NCBI GenBank assembly: GCA_022749755.1
Contig: CM040440.1
Coordinates: 11,209,269 to 11,273,268 of the forward strand
Reading direction: 5' to 3'
DNA: 64,000 nucleotides
From: Azadirachta indica
Taxonomy: Eukaryota > Streptophyta > Magnoliopsida > Sapindales > Meliaceae
Shown here: one piece after another, positions 47,773-59,989 of the stretch
Numbering within the stretch: the stretch's first letter is position 1
Layout: each line of letters opens with the position of its first letter
Made by a program: the position numbers and the translations under genes
Notes under the pieces: generated by a model
What the model saw: only the letters and a program-made list of their open reading frames with translations
Told to the model about the DNA's origin: nothing
The model's database searches: none

Positions 47773-47960
47773 AGATGTAAAGAAGTAATATAATTCATAT
47801 ATATACCAAACTTTTGCTGATAGCATATTATAATTATTAGCTCAAATTAAAAATATAAAAATATAAAAATATAAAAGGATGCAAATGATATTTTAACTAT
47901 ACCTTACACTGTAAATATTTGTCTTTCTTTAATTAATTGTTTAATTCAATTGCTAGATTA
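47773..47960. repeat. Dispersed repeat, right part of the interrupted copy
   Basis: Continues the repeat of 44930-45033 and matches 27000-27110 ('atgcaaatgatattttaactataccttac' against 'ggtataatgtgactataccttac'). Confidence 0.65.
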
Positions 47961-49529
47961 TTCATTCCATATTATATTACACATACATATAAGACAAGCC
48001 AATAGGCCAAAAATCCAAAAACATTTAACAGTAATTAATGCATTAAAAGTATAAGGGCGTTTAAACGTATTTTTAAGGGCATTTAAACATATCTTTAATG
48101 GAAATGGTGTTAAATTCATTCCATTTAAACAAAAATAATATTATCAATACTTAAATATAACTTCTATAAAAGTGAGATTTTAACTAAGCAACCCAAGAGA
48201 TGGTGAATTGGGTTTTCAAGAAATTTAATAACGAATATGTTACCCAACAATCAATACCAAGTATTTCAAATACTTTAAATGTAAAACACCAAATTCAATA
48301 CACAATTTCAATTACCAATATGTAAAATAACAAATTAAGTTTGAAATGTGTGTGAGCAATATATAAACAAATAAATCAAATAAGTAAGAGAGCAAGGAAA
48401 GATCAACACTAAAATTTTATATGCTTCCGCAAATGTTCGGCCTATACCACGCTTCTAATCTTTAAGCTTGAAGATTTCACTATTTATGGCCTAAAACCCA
48501 AATGTAAGCAATTACAACTTCAAGTGGACTTGATGAGCGCTTCTCAAACGTTACACTAACAAGTCTTCACTTCACAGGTGTCTTTTCAATATTTACAAGT
48601 AAGTGATTTTTTGGGTCTCACTTATAATTTAAGAATGTTTTTCTCATACTCATATACAAGAATTACAAAGAAATAACTTTCACAAAAAGAATTTGATCAA
48701 GAAAGAAACAAGCAATCTTTTTAAAGAATAATAAAAATGAAAAAAGGAGAGTGTAAAGAATTAGATGTATCATTTCTAAAAATAATCTCAAATTCCTTAT
48801 AGTAGACTTCTAAAATGTAGGGAAATTTATAAAACTGTTCAAAACTTAAACAAGAATTTCAAACATGTCCAATAGTAACTTTTTTAATTCTAAAACTATC
48901 TAAAATAAAAATAAATAGACAACTTTGCCCCTCTTTATCAAATAACTCCAATCGTCCTAGTTTTGTCCCCCATTTCCCTAATTTTCACTCTCCAAATAAA
49001 ACCTAAACTCCCATTCTTAATTATCCAAAAGCCTAAATCTAATTTCACTCAATCTAGTGATAGTTTTAATAAAAATATATAATAAAGTTTTTCAAAACTT
49101 GTTCTAAAATAATTTAGGTTAGTACTTATAGTAAAACATTAAAAACTAGTGTTTACTAATCGTTAGGAGCAAAAAGTCAAAATTTTTAGAATTTTGATTG
49201 GTCAAAATAACCATTTGGTCCACCGAATAGGCAATTTTAGTTGACAGAATGGTCAAATTTTTTTGATTAAAAATTGCAACCATTTTAAGTATTATTCACA
49301 AAATTCTGGTTATTATTCATTAGTTTTGTTGAACCGCGTGAATCAATTTACCTTAATTGAGTTGAAAACCAAATAATGCATTTGTTTTAACCTAGATTGA
49401 CTTTTATGTTAGAAAGGGTTTTGGACGGATTTAGTTAAACCAACCAAGGAATCGAGTTTTTTGTAGAGTTTAAGATTTTTGTGCTTAGGCCGACACCAAA
49501 AGTTTTAGAAAGCACTTGTGATTTAGTCC

Positions 49530-49537
49530 CTAGAAAA
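49530..49537. repeat. Target-site duplication CTAGAAAA, left copy
   Basis: Exact 8-bp repeat of 50474-50481, flanking the hAT-like element. Confidence 0.88.
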
Positions 49538-50473
49538 TTGGGATAATCATGGGCAGGAGATGTCCTTGATTTAGGCCTAAAATCCCTGGCCCGTCTCAAA
49601 CTCATTTTGACTTAGAACTCAAATAAAAATACCATAATTGTAAAGATTTAAACTAAATACTTGGAGAAAAATGAGCAATTACTAATTAGCCATTGCACCA
49701 TTTATATTTATTGATCAATGTAAATAAAAAATATTAAACTGAGAATACATATTTAAGTTATGCTATTAAAAATACCTTTTTGAATTATTATTATTAATAT
49801 AAAATAATTTTATAATCTAAAACAATTCAAATTTAATAATTATAATAATAATTATTAATCTAATAATAATTAATTTTATCTTTAACAATTATTTAAAAAA
49901 AATTATTACTATTCTTTTTCATTATAATTTTTTTAACAAACAATAAATCTATTTTAATATTATAATTTTTAATTTCAATAAAATAAATTTGATTACAAAT
50001 ATACCTTTTTTCTTTTGCCTCTAAGTGGTTTGGGGTATACTTGACACTTTTAAACCATCCTGAATTTGAGTAACAGTAAGAGTAAGGGGTTGGTATTTGG
50101 TTAGTGAGGTTTCTTACTCTCATTTATTTTAAAAAGTTTCAGAATATAATTGGAGAGAGTGATTAGAGTTTCAAAAGAAAAGCGAAATATAAGATTAAAT
50201 ATATAAATTTGTGTGTGTGTGTAATATAAAATTTATAATCATATTTATCAAATAAGATGGATTAGTATGTAATTAACTAAAAATCTTTTGACTTTTACTA
50301 GGGGAAACGAGGACGAGTCGAGGAAAGAGGCCCATGCTCATCCTTGGCTCATTTTAAAATAGGGATGGTTTCTTATCCCTGTCCCTAGCCTGATCCTTGT
50401 TTAAACCCATATTTTAAATCCTTATGCCTAAGCTGAACGGCCCAAGCCCTCACAAGGATTTTTGCTATCCCTA
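49538..50473. mobile_element. hAT-like non-autonomous element, 936 bp
   Basis: Bounded by exact CTAGAAAA repeats (49530-49537, 50474-50481). The termini TTGGGATAATC and, reverse-complemented, TAGGGATAGCA are short inverted repeats. Both subterminal regions are rich in 'GGCCC/GGGCC' words, as in plant hAT MITEs ending in GGGATxxC. The AT-rich core holds no transposase. It sits within the minus-strand copia LTR. Confidence 0.86.
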
Positions 50474-50481
50474 CTAGAAAA
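50474..50481. repeat. Target-site duplication CTAGAAAA, right copy
   Basis: Exact 8-bp match to 49530-49537. Confidence 0.88.
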
Positions 50482-50744
50482 CTTAGTGTTATTTTTTACT
50501 TATTAAAATATTGACATTAAAATCATACAACCATACACGAATTTTTGATATTTTTCAAAAATCATGTGTTTTGACTAAAAAAACATTTTCCTTTAATTAT
50601 GACTTTAATTTGTTCTTTGAATTCCAACTTTTTTCTTTATTGATACCTTAATTTTAGATTTTTTTAATAATTATTTGTATTCCAAATCTTCATGCTATAA
50701 AACATCATAAAAATACTACAAGAAAGATTTTGGTTAAACAAAAA

Positions 50745-51528
50745 TATTAATTGTTTGGGAGAAAATATCTCGAGGCTAGCAAAGGCTGATGCCAAAGGGC
50801 ATGAAGGTCGATTCAATTAAGTTGAAGGGGCCAAATAATAATATAGTTCGCCTCGCGGCAACCCATGCGATATTCTGCAGCGAATTTCTATTGACACCGT
50901 GATTAGCTCCAAATATCAGGTTGAGGCAAGAGGAAGGTTTCACCTCGAACGTTTACGGGAATAATTGCTAGTGAGAAACTTGGACAGAGATCATAGGGAT
51001 AATCACCCAAAACCCCATTTTCCTTAAAGGTTGTATCATGGTTATCCATTATCCAGTTGATGTAAACAACCTCTCCTAAAAACTCTAACCGCAATCAACC
51101 AATACCCAGATATCTTGGAGGAGGCCTTAGTTCATAGCCTGCAAAAGTTGTAAGCTTAGGAGAAAGTGAAAGTCCCCACCTCGGGAATTTTTCCAGAAGC
51201 TAGCCAACTGTAACCAGAAGGTGATAAATCGCGACATAACCACCTAGAATCCCATATCCTATGAAAATCTCACCAATTTTGACGTCTTTGCCAAGTATGG
51301 TGTAAGTGAATTCAACTTGGACACATAAAGTATGAGAAACAATGGAGACAGGTATGAAAAACTTTCCATTCTTACCAAAACTCTATCAAATTCCTATCTT
51401 ACCAACTTTCTTTCTACATAACCATCTTTGACTTAAGCATTGGAGGGTTTTTACAGGGAAATTGGCATTATTCTTATGATGTTTCCTTTTACAGGTTCAT
51501 TCACAACATGATAGAGAATCATTGTTGG
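50745..51528 (+). mobile_element. Gypsy (Tat/TRIM-like) LTR fragment
   Basis: GC-richer than its flanks. It ends with a phrase typical of the U5 region of Tat-lineage LTRs: TTTGACTTAAGCATTGGAGGG, then 'tttttacaggg...' and 'ttttacaggttcattca' (51426-51510). No internal region follows; copia LTR sequence resumes at about 51530. It is a solo or truncated LTR; no TSD identified. Confidence 0.5.
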
Positions 51529-51615
51529 CTATTGATTGTCAAAATTTAGCATCAACATTAATGTTTGTTATCATTAAAATAAAGACTTATGTGATCATAA
51601 GGCCAACAATCTTCC

Positions 51616-52400
51616 CTATTTCATGATGACAAAACATTGATTGCCAATAAAGATGATTTGTGTGAATAATTCAAAACTTAGCAATACATCATTCAATCCA
51701 AAATTCATGATTTCCTTCAATGGTAGCATAAATGTAATATTTAAGCATGTGAGCATTCAAACAAGAAGTTTTAACTCAAATATATTCAAGCATATGACAA
51801 TCAATCATATGGCGATCAATCAAACTTCTCCCTCTTTGGTTATCATAAAAAAGAATATCAAGTGTAAGAGTATGATAACAACATTTAGAATGTAAAAGGA
51901 TTTTAAAAATTTTCAAAATAAAAACTCCCCTAAACAAGGAAATAAAGTCAAAGATCGAGGAGCAAAAAAATATAAGATAAAATTAATAAGAATTTCTCCC
52001 TTTTTTATTTCGAGAGTGTGCATAATAAAAATTTTCAAATAAATACTAATTATGCATAAATAAAAATAAACTCATCCCATGTGATATAAATGTGACACAA
52101 AAAAAATTATATTTTCTTCTAAATGTATTCAACATCTAATGCTTCTCACCTTTTCACAAGTCCAAACTGAGAAAAACCAAAAGATAGCAAAATTTCTTTA
52201 TTTTTGAAAAATAAAAACTCAATTGCAAAATTTTCATATCTCTCCCCTTGTTGTCATTATCAAATAATCTCCCATAAGTTTCATCATCAAAACAATAAGA
52301 ATATAAAACAAAACATCTATAAATTTGAATCCCAAATTGCCTAAAATTTACCAAAGTTTACGTATCTCAAATAAGCATGCTTAACAAACCAACTTCAGAT
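51616..52400 (-). other. Non-coding internal region with purine-tract motifs
   Basis: Between the 3' LTR and gag of copia relic A. On the minus strand, purine tracts of the PPT type appear at 51616-51628, near 51828-51840 ('aaccaaagagggagaag') and near 52235-52255 ('aaggggagagatatg'). No pol motif is present on either strand. Confidence 0.5.
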
Positions 52401-53600
52401 ATGCTTTGAAAACTTGAGCTAAGAACTGTGCACAAAGTAATGAAAACAATGATATCAGTTTTGCCTTTTGAATTTTGTTGAAGCATATTCTATATCTCAT
52501 TGAGTGTTTCTTCCCACCATAAGTCCTTATTAAGGAACCAACCATTATTCTTTAATTTCGGTACCTAAAAAGATATTATTTTTGTACTTTGGTACCAAAA
52601 CACTTTAGATCTTTGAATATTAGCTTTGGTTCCTTCTAAAACATAAACGATATTAATGCCAAATTCATTCTTCTTGATATGACAATCATAACTCAAATGT
52701 ATATAAATGTTGCAACAGTTGTAAGTGGCATTTACTTTAATTTTAGGAAAGGGCTTGACAACATAGGTTTCGTAAAGCTTTTGTTTGGAATAAGGTTTGC
52801 ATCCAATGCTACCTTTATAAAAAAAACATACTTTTAAGAACCAAGAATTAGTTTTAAGTTGTTTTGACCTTTTGTAAACTTTAAAACCATTTCATTCAAA
52901 TTAAAAAAAACTCATTTTTAAGTTTCTCGTCCTTTTCCAAAAAGTTCTTCCTTCTCCTTTGCAAAAGCTAGATTCACTTTTTTCAAAAAATAATTTCAAT
53001 GAATAAACTATCAATTTTCATTTTTAGAGTGCAGTTTTAGAAATCAATCTTTTAAAATCATTATGCAACTCTTCAAATTCATCTATTAATTCATCATAAG
53101 AGTCTTAGGTTAAGATAATTTACCTCATCATCATTGATGTGCATAAAGCACATGTTGGCAGTCTTTTCCATCTATTTACTTTGGATAAATCACTATCCAT
53201 TATTGTAGCTATGATTGCCCTCTTCTTATATTATCTTTTTTCAAGAGATGGGCACATGGGTTCAATATGTCTCAGTGTTTTGCATAGCAAATTACTTGAT
53301 TTCTTTTTGTCTTTTGCATTCTTTAACTATTTCTTCTTCATTTTTGTCACCATCATTCTTTTCTTCTTCATCATTAGGCTTTGTTGATTTGAAAGGAATG
53401 AGTTTCTTCTTTTGGATCTCATCAATATCGTTATACATCTTGTGTTCATAGTCCATTAGCAATCCGATAAGGTCATTATTCTTCCTTTAGACCTCATCCA
53501 TATCATTATACATCTTTGTCCTTATAGTGTATTAGCAATACCATTAGATCATTGAGACGTAAAGTGTTGAGATTCTTGGCCTCCTCTATTGCTGTTTATT
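52400..53600 (-). pseudogene. Copia-type gag relic A, no pol
   Basis: Minus strand, right to left: IEEAKNLNTLRLNDLMVLL (53530-53595), then LIGLLMDYEHKMYNDIDEIQ with KKKLIPFKSTKPNDEEEK (53370-53480). These are the end of the UBN2-like capsid domain and its acidic linker ('ALKSTxxEEE'). Then comes KRAIIATIMDSD...CALCTS (53120-53220), and further left words matching the zinc-knuckle region of relic B (52600-52800). A duplicated ~73-bp segment lies at about 53402-53560. Stops and frameshifts occur throughout; the gag N-terminus is missing. Confidence 0.68.
53402..53560 (-). repeat. ~73-bp tandem duplication inside gag A
   Basis: Two adjacent diverged copies, each containing 'CTCATC.ATATC.TTATACATCTT' and 'ATT.GCAAT.CC.TTA', encode LIGLLMDYEHKMYNDIDE and its paralogue LMVLLIHYKDKDVYND in relic gag. 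Confidence 0.65.
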
Positions 53601-54900
53601 ATTCAATATTGAGTGTTCATTATTTTGCTTAATACTTTTGAATATTTTTTGGCCAATATTTGATGATTTGTGAACTATATTGATCTGATAAATAATTTAT
53701 GTACCTTTATTTTATAATAAATACTATAAATTATATGTTAGATAAAAATATACTGCCATGATTCATGCAGAATTAAAAACTATTATCATTATTTTTAATG
53801 AACTTTCATATATTTGAATTACCATTTTTATGGATATCCATTTGTATCCCATCTTGATGGTAAAAAAATAGTGACTTTAAAAAAGAATATGGCATGCATA
53901 TGATAACATTGTATAATATTCGTTTAACATATGGGTAGGAATATAGATATTCTAAAATATATACCGATATCCGTTTTACTATTTTTTTTTTTCAAATTTT
54001 GTTATCATTCTCATTTTGAATTATCCAAAATGACATCATTTTGCACTTTAAACCGAAAGTCATGTCGTCCTTTAACCTTAATTGTTAATTTTATTTCTAC
54101 ACTCTCATTGTCCTCTCTACACCACACACCACCAGTGGTCGATTGGCCACGTACCATCCTTTCACAGTCGCTATCTTGATTGTTGCCAAAGAAATCTCTA
54201 CATTGCTGCCACCTAATTCTTGCATTCAACTAGTCACAGACTATCTGGTATGTTAAATTAATACAATCTTGTAATTTGGGTTTATGGTTATCATATATAT
54301 ACATTAAGATACAGACATGATTCTTCAGTCCAATGCCCATACCTCGTCTGCTCCTGTTGTCAAAAATACGCAATGCTCATTTTTTTTTTTTTTTGGCATT
54401 CTCAATTGACTTATATTCATCGTCAAAAACCTTCATGTTGTTTCATTAAATTTCCCAAATATCCTTCCAACTTTGTAACAGTTCTAATATAATCAAACAA
54501 TTCCTTAAAACACTTGAGAGACCAGAAAAGAAAATTATTGATAACATTAATATATTAATACATATAATTTGGTTCTGGATAATGTTGAGGGCAACATCAA
54601 ATTCAGTAAATTGTATTCTTTTTCCTTAACAATCCCACATGGACCATTAATGCTATATGAGAAGGCTCTTTTAATTTTTATTGTGATATTGATATCTGAT
54701 TGTTAATTTTAGTTTCGGAAGTATATTCTAAATTTTTAATACTACCAAAAACACTTTTAAATAGTGAAAAATTTTAATTGATAATCAATTTGAAATTTGA
54801 CAATTGTATGCTTATATTGTGTGAGCTATATTAAACTTTGTCTTCAATTTTTGATTAATTAATCAATTCATTGTTCCGGTTAATTGATTTTTAAGAATAT
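53600..54900. other. No recognisable gene
   Basis: AT-rich with short frames only. A somewhat GC-richer patch at 54100-54240 shows no element ends or protein family I can name. It may hold the breakpoint between relics A and B. Confidence 0.3.
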
Positions 54901-56840
54901 AGTATGACTTGGAAAAATGAAAATATTGCAAAATGTTTCCTTTTCGACAAATAAGAACACGTTTTAAAAAATTTCATATCTCTCCCTTTTTTAACATTAT
55001 CAATAACAGCAACAAAAATGTTTGTTTTCATGAACTTCATTCATCCTACTTATTATCAAAATAATGAATCCAACAAAAAGAGAATGAGTAGTTCTATACA
55101 TAATCACTTTATAGTGCTTATTATCAAAACAATGCATCTAACCAAAAAGAAAGAGCACCTCTATACATAATCACCATTTGTCATCCACATACTCTTCTCC
55201 TCCTTTTTCTTTCATTCATATCCTCAATACAATATGGATAATTCAAAACAATACAATGCATTGATGAAAATGCACCCTAATGTAACACATGAGATAATCA
55301 TGTTTGCCCTTTAATACATTGAATATCATAGAAATCTTCAAAATAGCAAATGCATCCTTAATCAACAATAAAAGTCATCAAAACAATGAATTCATATTCA
55401 ATAAGAATAGAAAGCAAACGAAACTATTAAATGGATGCAAAACACAGTACAAGCAAATGAAAATACATGCTAATGACATTTTTCTAGAGTCAAACCTTTG
55501 ATGGTTTAGGTTCGTAAGCTTGCTTCTATCGATTTTCCAATCATCCTCTTTTAAAGCATCTCTATTGTTTCCTTGTTGAATTTCTCACAATACTCTCATA
55601 TTCAATTTTTTTCTTTAAAAATCTCACAAGATAAATTTTGATTTTGTACCCAAATGAAGAATTCAAATGTTGGAAGTGTTTTTGAGATGTTCTGAGAGAG
55701 GGAGTTCAAACAAATGAGAGGAGTGGGCAATTTCAATTGACCAAAGTGGATAGTAACATAGGGGTAGAAAGCCTTCAAATTTCGCTGAACCGAATCTTCA
55801 TGACTGGTTGCCTTGTTTCTGTTTTGTTTTTCAAGCAATCTTTGTTCATGGACTCATAACTTTCTATAAAGATATCCAAATTGCATTCTGTAAACTTCTA
55901 TGAAGTCCTCACTTCTGGGGCTTTTGATCTATATCTAATTTGCACCATTTTACATAGCAGATTCAACTCAGAAAAAATCAAAATTCTGGCCAACTGTATC
56001 TTTCGGATAGTTATGACCTCTGTGGATTAATTCTTGCATATCTGCTTGTAACAATGTCCGAATTGGATTCCGTAAAATTCTATAGAAGCTAGACATCTGC
56101 ATCTTTCCATCCATATATTAGTTGTCCCAAAAAGTAATACTGATCAGTACGTGAATTTCTCACAATTTGGCTGTCAGGTTATCAAAATGAGAAAGTAGCC
56201 CTTTTCACTTGCTAGTCCTAAACCATTCATTATTGATTCTACATAATTGATATTTGGTTTAAATAAAATTGAATTATTAGGCATAAAGTAATCAAATTTC
56301 ATTTCATAGCCATTATGACATGTGAATGAAAGCATGAATTGAATCAAAATATTCAAGCATATATCATGTAAACTAAACAATAACAATCTTTATCAAGGCA
56401 TAAAAGAATAGGAGATGTTTTGCACAAATTAATCAACTCATGTATATTTCAAGCAAAACACATTTATCAATCGACAACACAACACATGTCTTTAAAAAAG
56501 CTTGGCTAAAGAATTTGGACATTAAACAATCAAGAGGTGAGTCAAGTATTTTATCACTACAATACCATGAAATTGCCAAGATATGCACATTTCACACAAG
56601 CATACTTACAAAAACAAAACACAAATCTACTTTGAATGCTTGAGCTAAGAATTGTGAAATAAGTGATGAAAAGATAAGTTAAGAAACTTGATACCAATTT
56701 TGCTCATACATATATTCTTCCCTTTGCATTTTGTCTAAGCATATATTGCATTCCATTGAGTGTTTCTCTTCACCATAAACCCTTACCAGGTAACCACCCA
56801 TTATTCCATGATTTTGATACCTACAAAAGATATTCAAAAT
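54900..56840 (-). other. Non-coding internal region of copia relic B
   Basis: Shares landmarks with 51616-52560: 'ttcatatctctccc' (54972 and 52230), 'atattcaagcatat' (56349 and 51783), 'cattgagtgtttc' (56754 and 52498), 'gcttgagctaagaattgtg' (56637 and 52413). A central part (55500-56180) is GC-richer and not shared, so it is probably an insertion or element-specific sequence. No pol motif was found. Confidence 0.5.
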
Positions 56841-56849
56841 TTTCATTTT

Positions 56850-58045
56850 GCTACCCAAATCATTTTCTATCCTTCAATGTTAGTGGTTCCCTTTGGAACC
56901 CAAATCTTTTTAATTCCAACATATGCATTTTTCCTAATGGGGCATACATTACTCATGTGACTAACGCCATTACAATAGTTGCGCACAATATTAGAATCAT
57001 TTAAAGAGGTAGCCTTTACAAAATACTTTTTCAAATATTTTTGTTTAATGTGAGGCTTGTATCCAACATCTCCTTTGTCAAAAACATATCTTTGAGAGCC
57101 AAGCAACTTTTCAAAATCTTTTGACCATTTGTGAATTTCACAATAATCTCATTTAGTTCAATGGTCTTTTTGTTAAGCACTTCATTTTGTTTTGTTAATG
57201 CATAAAATTTAGAGCTCTAAAGATTTTGTGAGACACAAGACTTTTGTTTTAGAAAGTCAATTTCTCTTTGAAAGTCCTTTCTTTCTACTTCAAAACAATT
57301 GACTTTATATTGCAAACTATCATTTTTATTTCTCAAAAATTCATTTTCCATTTGCAAATTTTGTAAATTCCCATTTTCTTTTTTCAAGGCAATTTGCTCA
57401 TTTTTCAAATTAGCATTCTCATTTTCAAAAATACTATTCTCCTCTTTCAAGGATTCAATCTCAATGCTAAGTTTATCAATTTTCTTTTTGAGGATGTGAT
57501 TTTTGGAAATCAATTTTTCAAAATTTTCATACAATTCTTCATATGCATTTAATGATTCATCACTTGAAAATGAAGGTTTGGAATCACTTACCTCAAGCTT
57601 TCTAAGTGCTATGAAGCACATGTTGGTGTCTTCATTTTTGCTCTCATCATCTTCATGCTTTGCTTTGTAGTTTATGAGAGGTTGGTGATGACCATCAAAT
57701 GAGTCCATAGCCTCTTTAGTTTGGTTAGTATCTTCATAAAATTCTTAGAAGGCTAACCAAATATCATGAGTGGAATTGAACATAGAGAATTTATTTACAT
57801 TATTTTCATCTAATGCACAAGACAAAATATTCAAGGCTTTAATATTTAAGGATGCATTTTTCCTATCAATGTCATTTCATTCATTTATTAATTTTGGAAT
57901 AAATTTATGATTACAAACAATTTCCCCAAGCTCATAATCTAAGGATTGCAAAAATACTCTCATTCTAATTTTCCAATATGCAAAATCATTTCCATCAAAA
58001 AGTGGAGGTTCAATGGTAGATTATTCCCCAATATATCCTAAGGAT
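56850..58045 (-). pseudogene. Copia-type gag relic B, no pol
   Basis: Minus strand: PPLFDGNDFAYWKIRMRVFL near 58000 is the classic copia gag opening. CNHKFIPKLINE follows, then NIKALNILSCALDENN near 57810. There is apparently a shortened capsid middle. A 163-codon open stretch (57217-57708) has NEDTNMCFIAL, then a long Glu/Lys/Asn coiled coil (YEELYENFEKLISKNHILKK onward). Next is the zinc knuckle C-x2-C-x4-H-x4-C (NYCNGVSHMSNVC, near 56950) and KKIWVPKGT. The capsid is interrupted by stops but all gag landmarks are in order. RT, integrase and protease are not seen downstream. Confidence 0.8.
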
Positions 58046-58049
58046 CACT

Positions 58050-59041
58050 TTAAGATGGTTAAGTCCTATTCATCGCTTGAATTGGGTTTTCAAATATTTT
58101 CACAAATTTAAAGCAACCTAATAACCAACACTAAACAATTCAAATTCTTCAAGGTATAATACAACAAGTTCAAGAGGAATAAGAGTAGTAACAATGTTTA
58201 CACTTTCAAATAATTTACAAATGAAAAAATAAGGTGTGTAAAAGATGAATGTGGCAATTTTTAAGCTTAAGATATGATATTGAAGCTTAGATGATGTTTA
58301 TGAACTCTTAGGATCTTTAACGAATGTTCAAAATGCCTATAATGAGTAAAGTGTCTCATATTTATAATTTAACCCCAAAAACTAGCCGTTACTAGTCATT
58401 AGTGTGCCAAAAATTTAAAATTCTGTGTATGTCGATTGACCAAAAAAGCCAGTTCAGTTGACTAAGGAAAAATCAGAAAATATAGTTTTAAAAATCCAGA
58501 AGATCAGTTAACTTAGTTTGCAAGGGTTAGTTGACTAATTAGTTCGGTTTGGTCAACCAACCCAAAATCCCTACATTTTGCCATCGATCAGTTTGATTTA
58601 GTTGACAGACTCATCGGTTTGATTGAATCGGTCTGACTCGATCTCTGATTTTCTGAAACTTTGACAAGTTTGCATTTTACTCCATTTTCAGGGTTTCAAA
58701 ATCTTACATTTCGGTCTATATTCTAAGTTTTAAAAACTTACATTTTGGTCTAATTTTTAAAACTCAAAAGTATTTATTTTTGAAAAATCTTGAACTTAAC
58801 ACAATCATCATGTATACTTATAAGCACAAGTATACACAAATAATACAAAATAAAATACCAAGTTTGTGACTTCACTCTTCATTTGCTCAAAAGGTTCCAT
58901 CATGCTTTTTTTAAATGCCATCAGTTTGGATTTCTTTTGAATCTTCAGAATTATTTTTCAAATTCTTGATGCTAAATTATAAAAAAAATGTAGTTAGTTA
59001 AGAATATCATCAAATCAATGGGTTGTGAGCCTTAAGACTAA
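58050..59041 (-). mobile_element. Copia-type LTR, 5' LTR of relic B
   Basis: Directly upstream (minus strand) of gag B. It shares with the other LTR copies the 'AAAACCCAATTCAAGCGATG' end (58065-58090), the 'ggttgac/gtcaacc' words (58430-58640), and the 'cattttggtctaa...' stretch (58680-58760). Its outer end near 59041 is 'ATCATCAAATCAATGGG...CCTTAAGACTA', a decayed version of the TGTTGACCTTAA start of family 1. No TSD found. Confidence 0.62.
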
Positions 59042-59044
59042 ATC

Positions 59045-59630
59045 TTACATAAAGCTTTATAGATTTCATATGCAGATTAATTTATGTACCAACAAAGTGG
59101 AATGCCTCAAGCAAGAAAAATACAGAAAGTAGTTAAGATAGAGAATTTGTTACTTTAAGTTATACCTCAGTGAGAAATTTGAGCATCCGATCAAATGTAT
59201 CGAATTTTATCGGGGGAAAACCTATAGCACCTATCACTTCAAGCCCATACAAAACATTTAATAATATCACAGATTCAATTCATTTACATTTCATTTGCAT
59301 TCCATACAAAACTTACTAGAAATTGTAGGTGGAAATGGAACGTAATATAATAAAATCAAAACATATACAAACCTCACTTTCACTTCTTCACAGGTTTGGA
59401 TTATTCCCACGTCATTTTCACCTTTATAACCATTGACCAAAAGAAATTTTAACAACAAAAAGCATTTAAATTATTCATAATAGAATTTGAATTACTCATA
59501 AGAGCAAAACAATCTCACAAAAACAACATTCAAATTATCTATTTTATCAATCTCTAAAGCATATATACAAAAAAAAAATTAAGACAGGAAGAAATTATAA
59601 TACTTTTTAATCCTCCACAATTTGATAGCT
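59045..59630. other. No recognisable gene
   Basis: AT-rich sequence with no conserved blocks; a run of A at 59570-59578. Confidence 0.3.
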
Positions 59631-59631
59631 T

Positions 59632-59850
59632 GTTACAAGAAGAAGAAGAATTAGTGACGGCAATAGCAAACAGGGCAAGAAAGATGCGAGTAAGGAGGAA
59701 ACGACGGGGGCTTGCTTGTCACAAGAAGAAGAGGAAGCAGCAATAGTGTGAGTGTTTGGACGAGATGAGATGGTGAGGGGTCCCTTGTCACAAGAAGAAG
59801 AAGCAACAATGGTGTGGGTGTGTTTGGATGAGAGGAGATGATGCGACTGC
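59632..59850. repeat. ~66-bp imperfect tandem repeat
   Basis: Two good copies, each starting TTGTCACAAGAAGAAG (about 59717 and 59783) and containing 'GTGTTTGGACGAGATGAGATG' or a variant, plus a partial copy near 59631. The Ser/His-rich minus-strand frame across it repeats accordingly and is not supported as a gene. Confidence 0.7.
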
Positions 59851-59989
59851 TGCAAAATGAATATGAGAAGATCTAGTTTTAAGGTTTTGATATATGCATA
59901 TACATATACATATATATATATATAGGTTATTATCATTAGGATCCCCGTAATTTTATAAAAACACCATGTTTTCTTAAATATCACATATA

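Larger units (their letters stand above)
48175..51615 (-). mobile_element. Copia-type LTR (minus), with two insertions
   Basis: On the minus strand it starts TGTTGGCCTTATGATCACAT at 51615, preceded by a purine tract (AAATAGGGAAGAT at 51616-51628). It ends in the block 'AACCCAATTCACCATCTCTTGGGTTGC' near 48190-48215, the same 3' end as the LTR at 6754. Between them it is interrupted by a hAT-like element (49538-50473) and a gypsy-LTR-like piece (about 50745-51528). The PPT-LTR junction makes it the 3' LTR of the gag-bearing relic to its right. Its TSD was not found. Confidence 0.65.

Noticed and set aside
50700..50760. CACTA-type terminus (ACTACAAGAAAG) paired with the array at 60985-61642
   Set aside because: A single short match 10 kb away with other elements between and no subterminal words beside it; most likely chance.
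57299..57499. Phe/Ser-rich plus-strand frame
   Set aside because: Antisense of the Lys/Glu-rich coiled coil of gag relic B.
59607..59984. 125-codon minus-strand frame with Ser/Thr/His repeats
   Set aside because: It is explained by the ~66-bp tandem repeat plus an AT-rich end; no domain, no promoter evidence.
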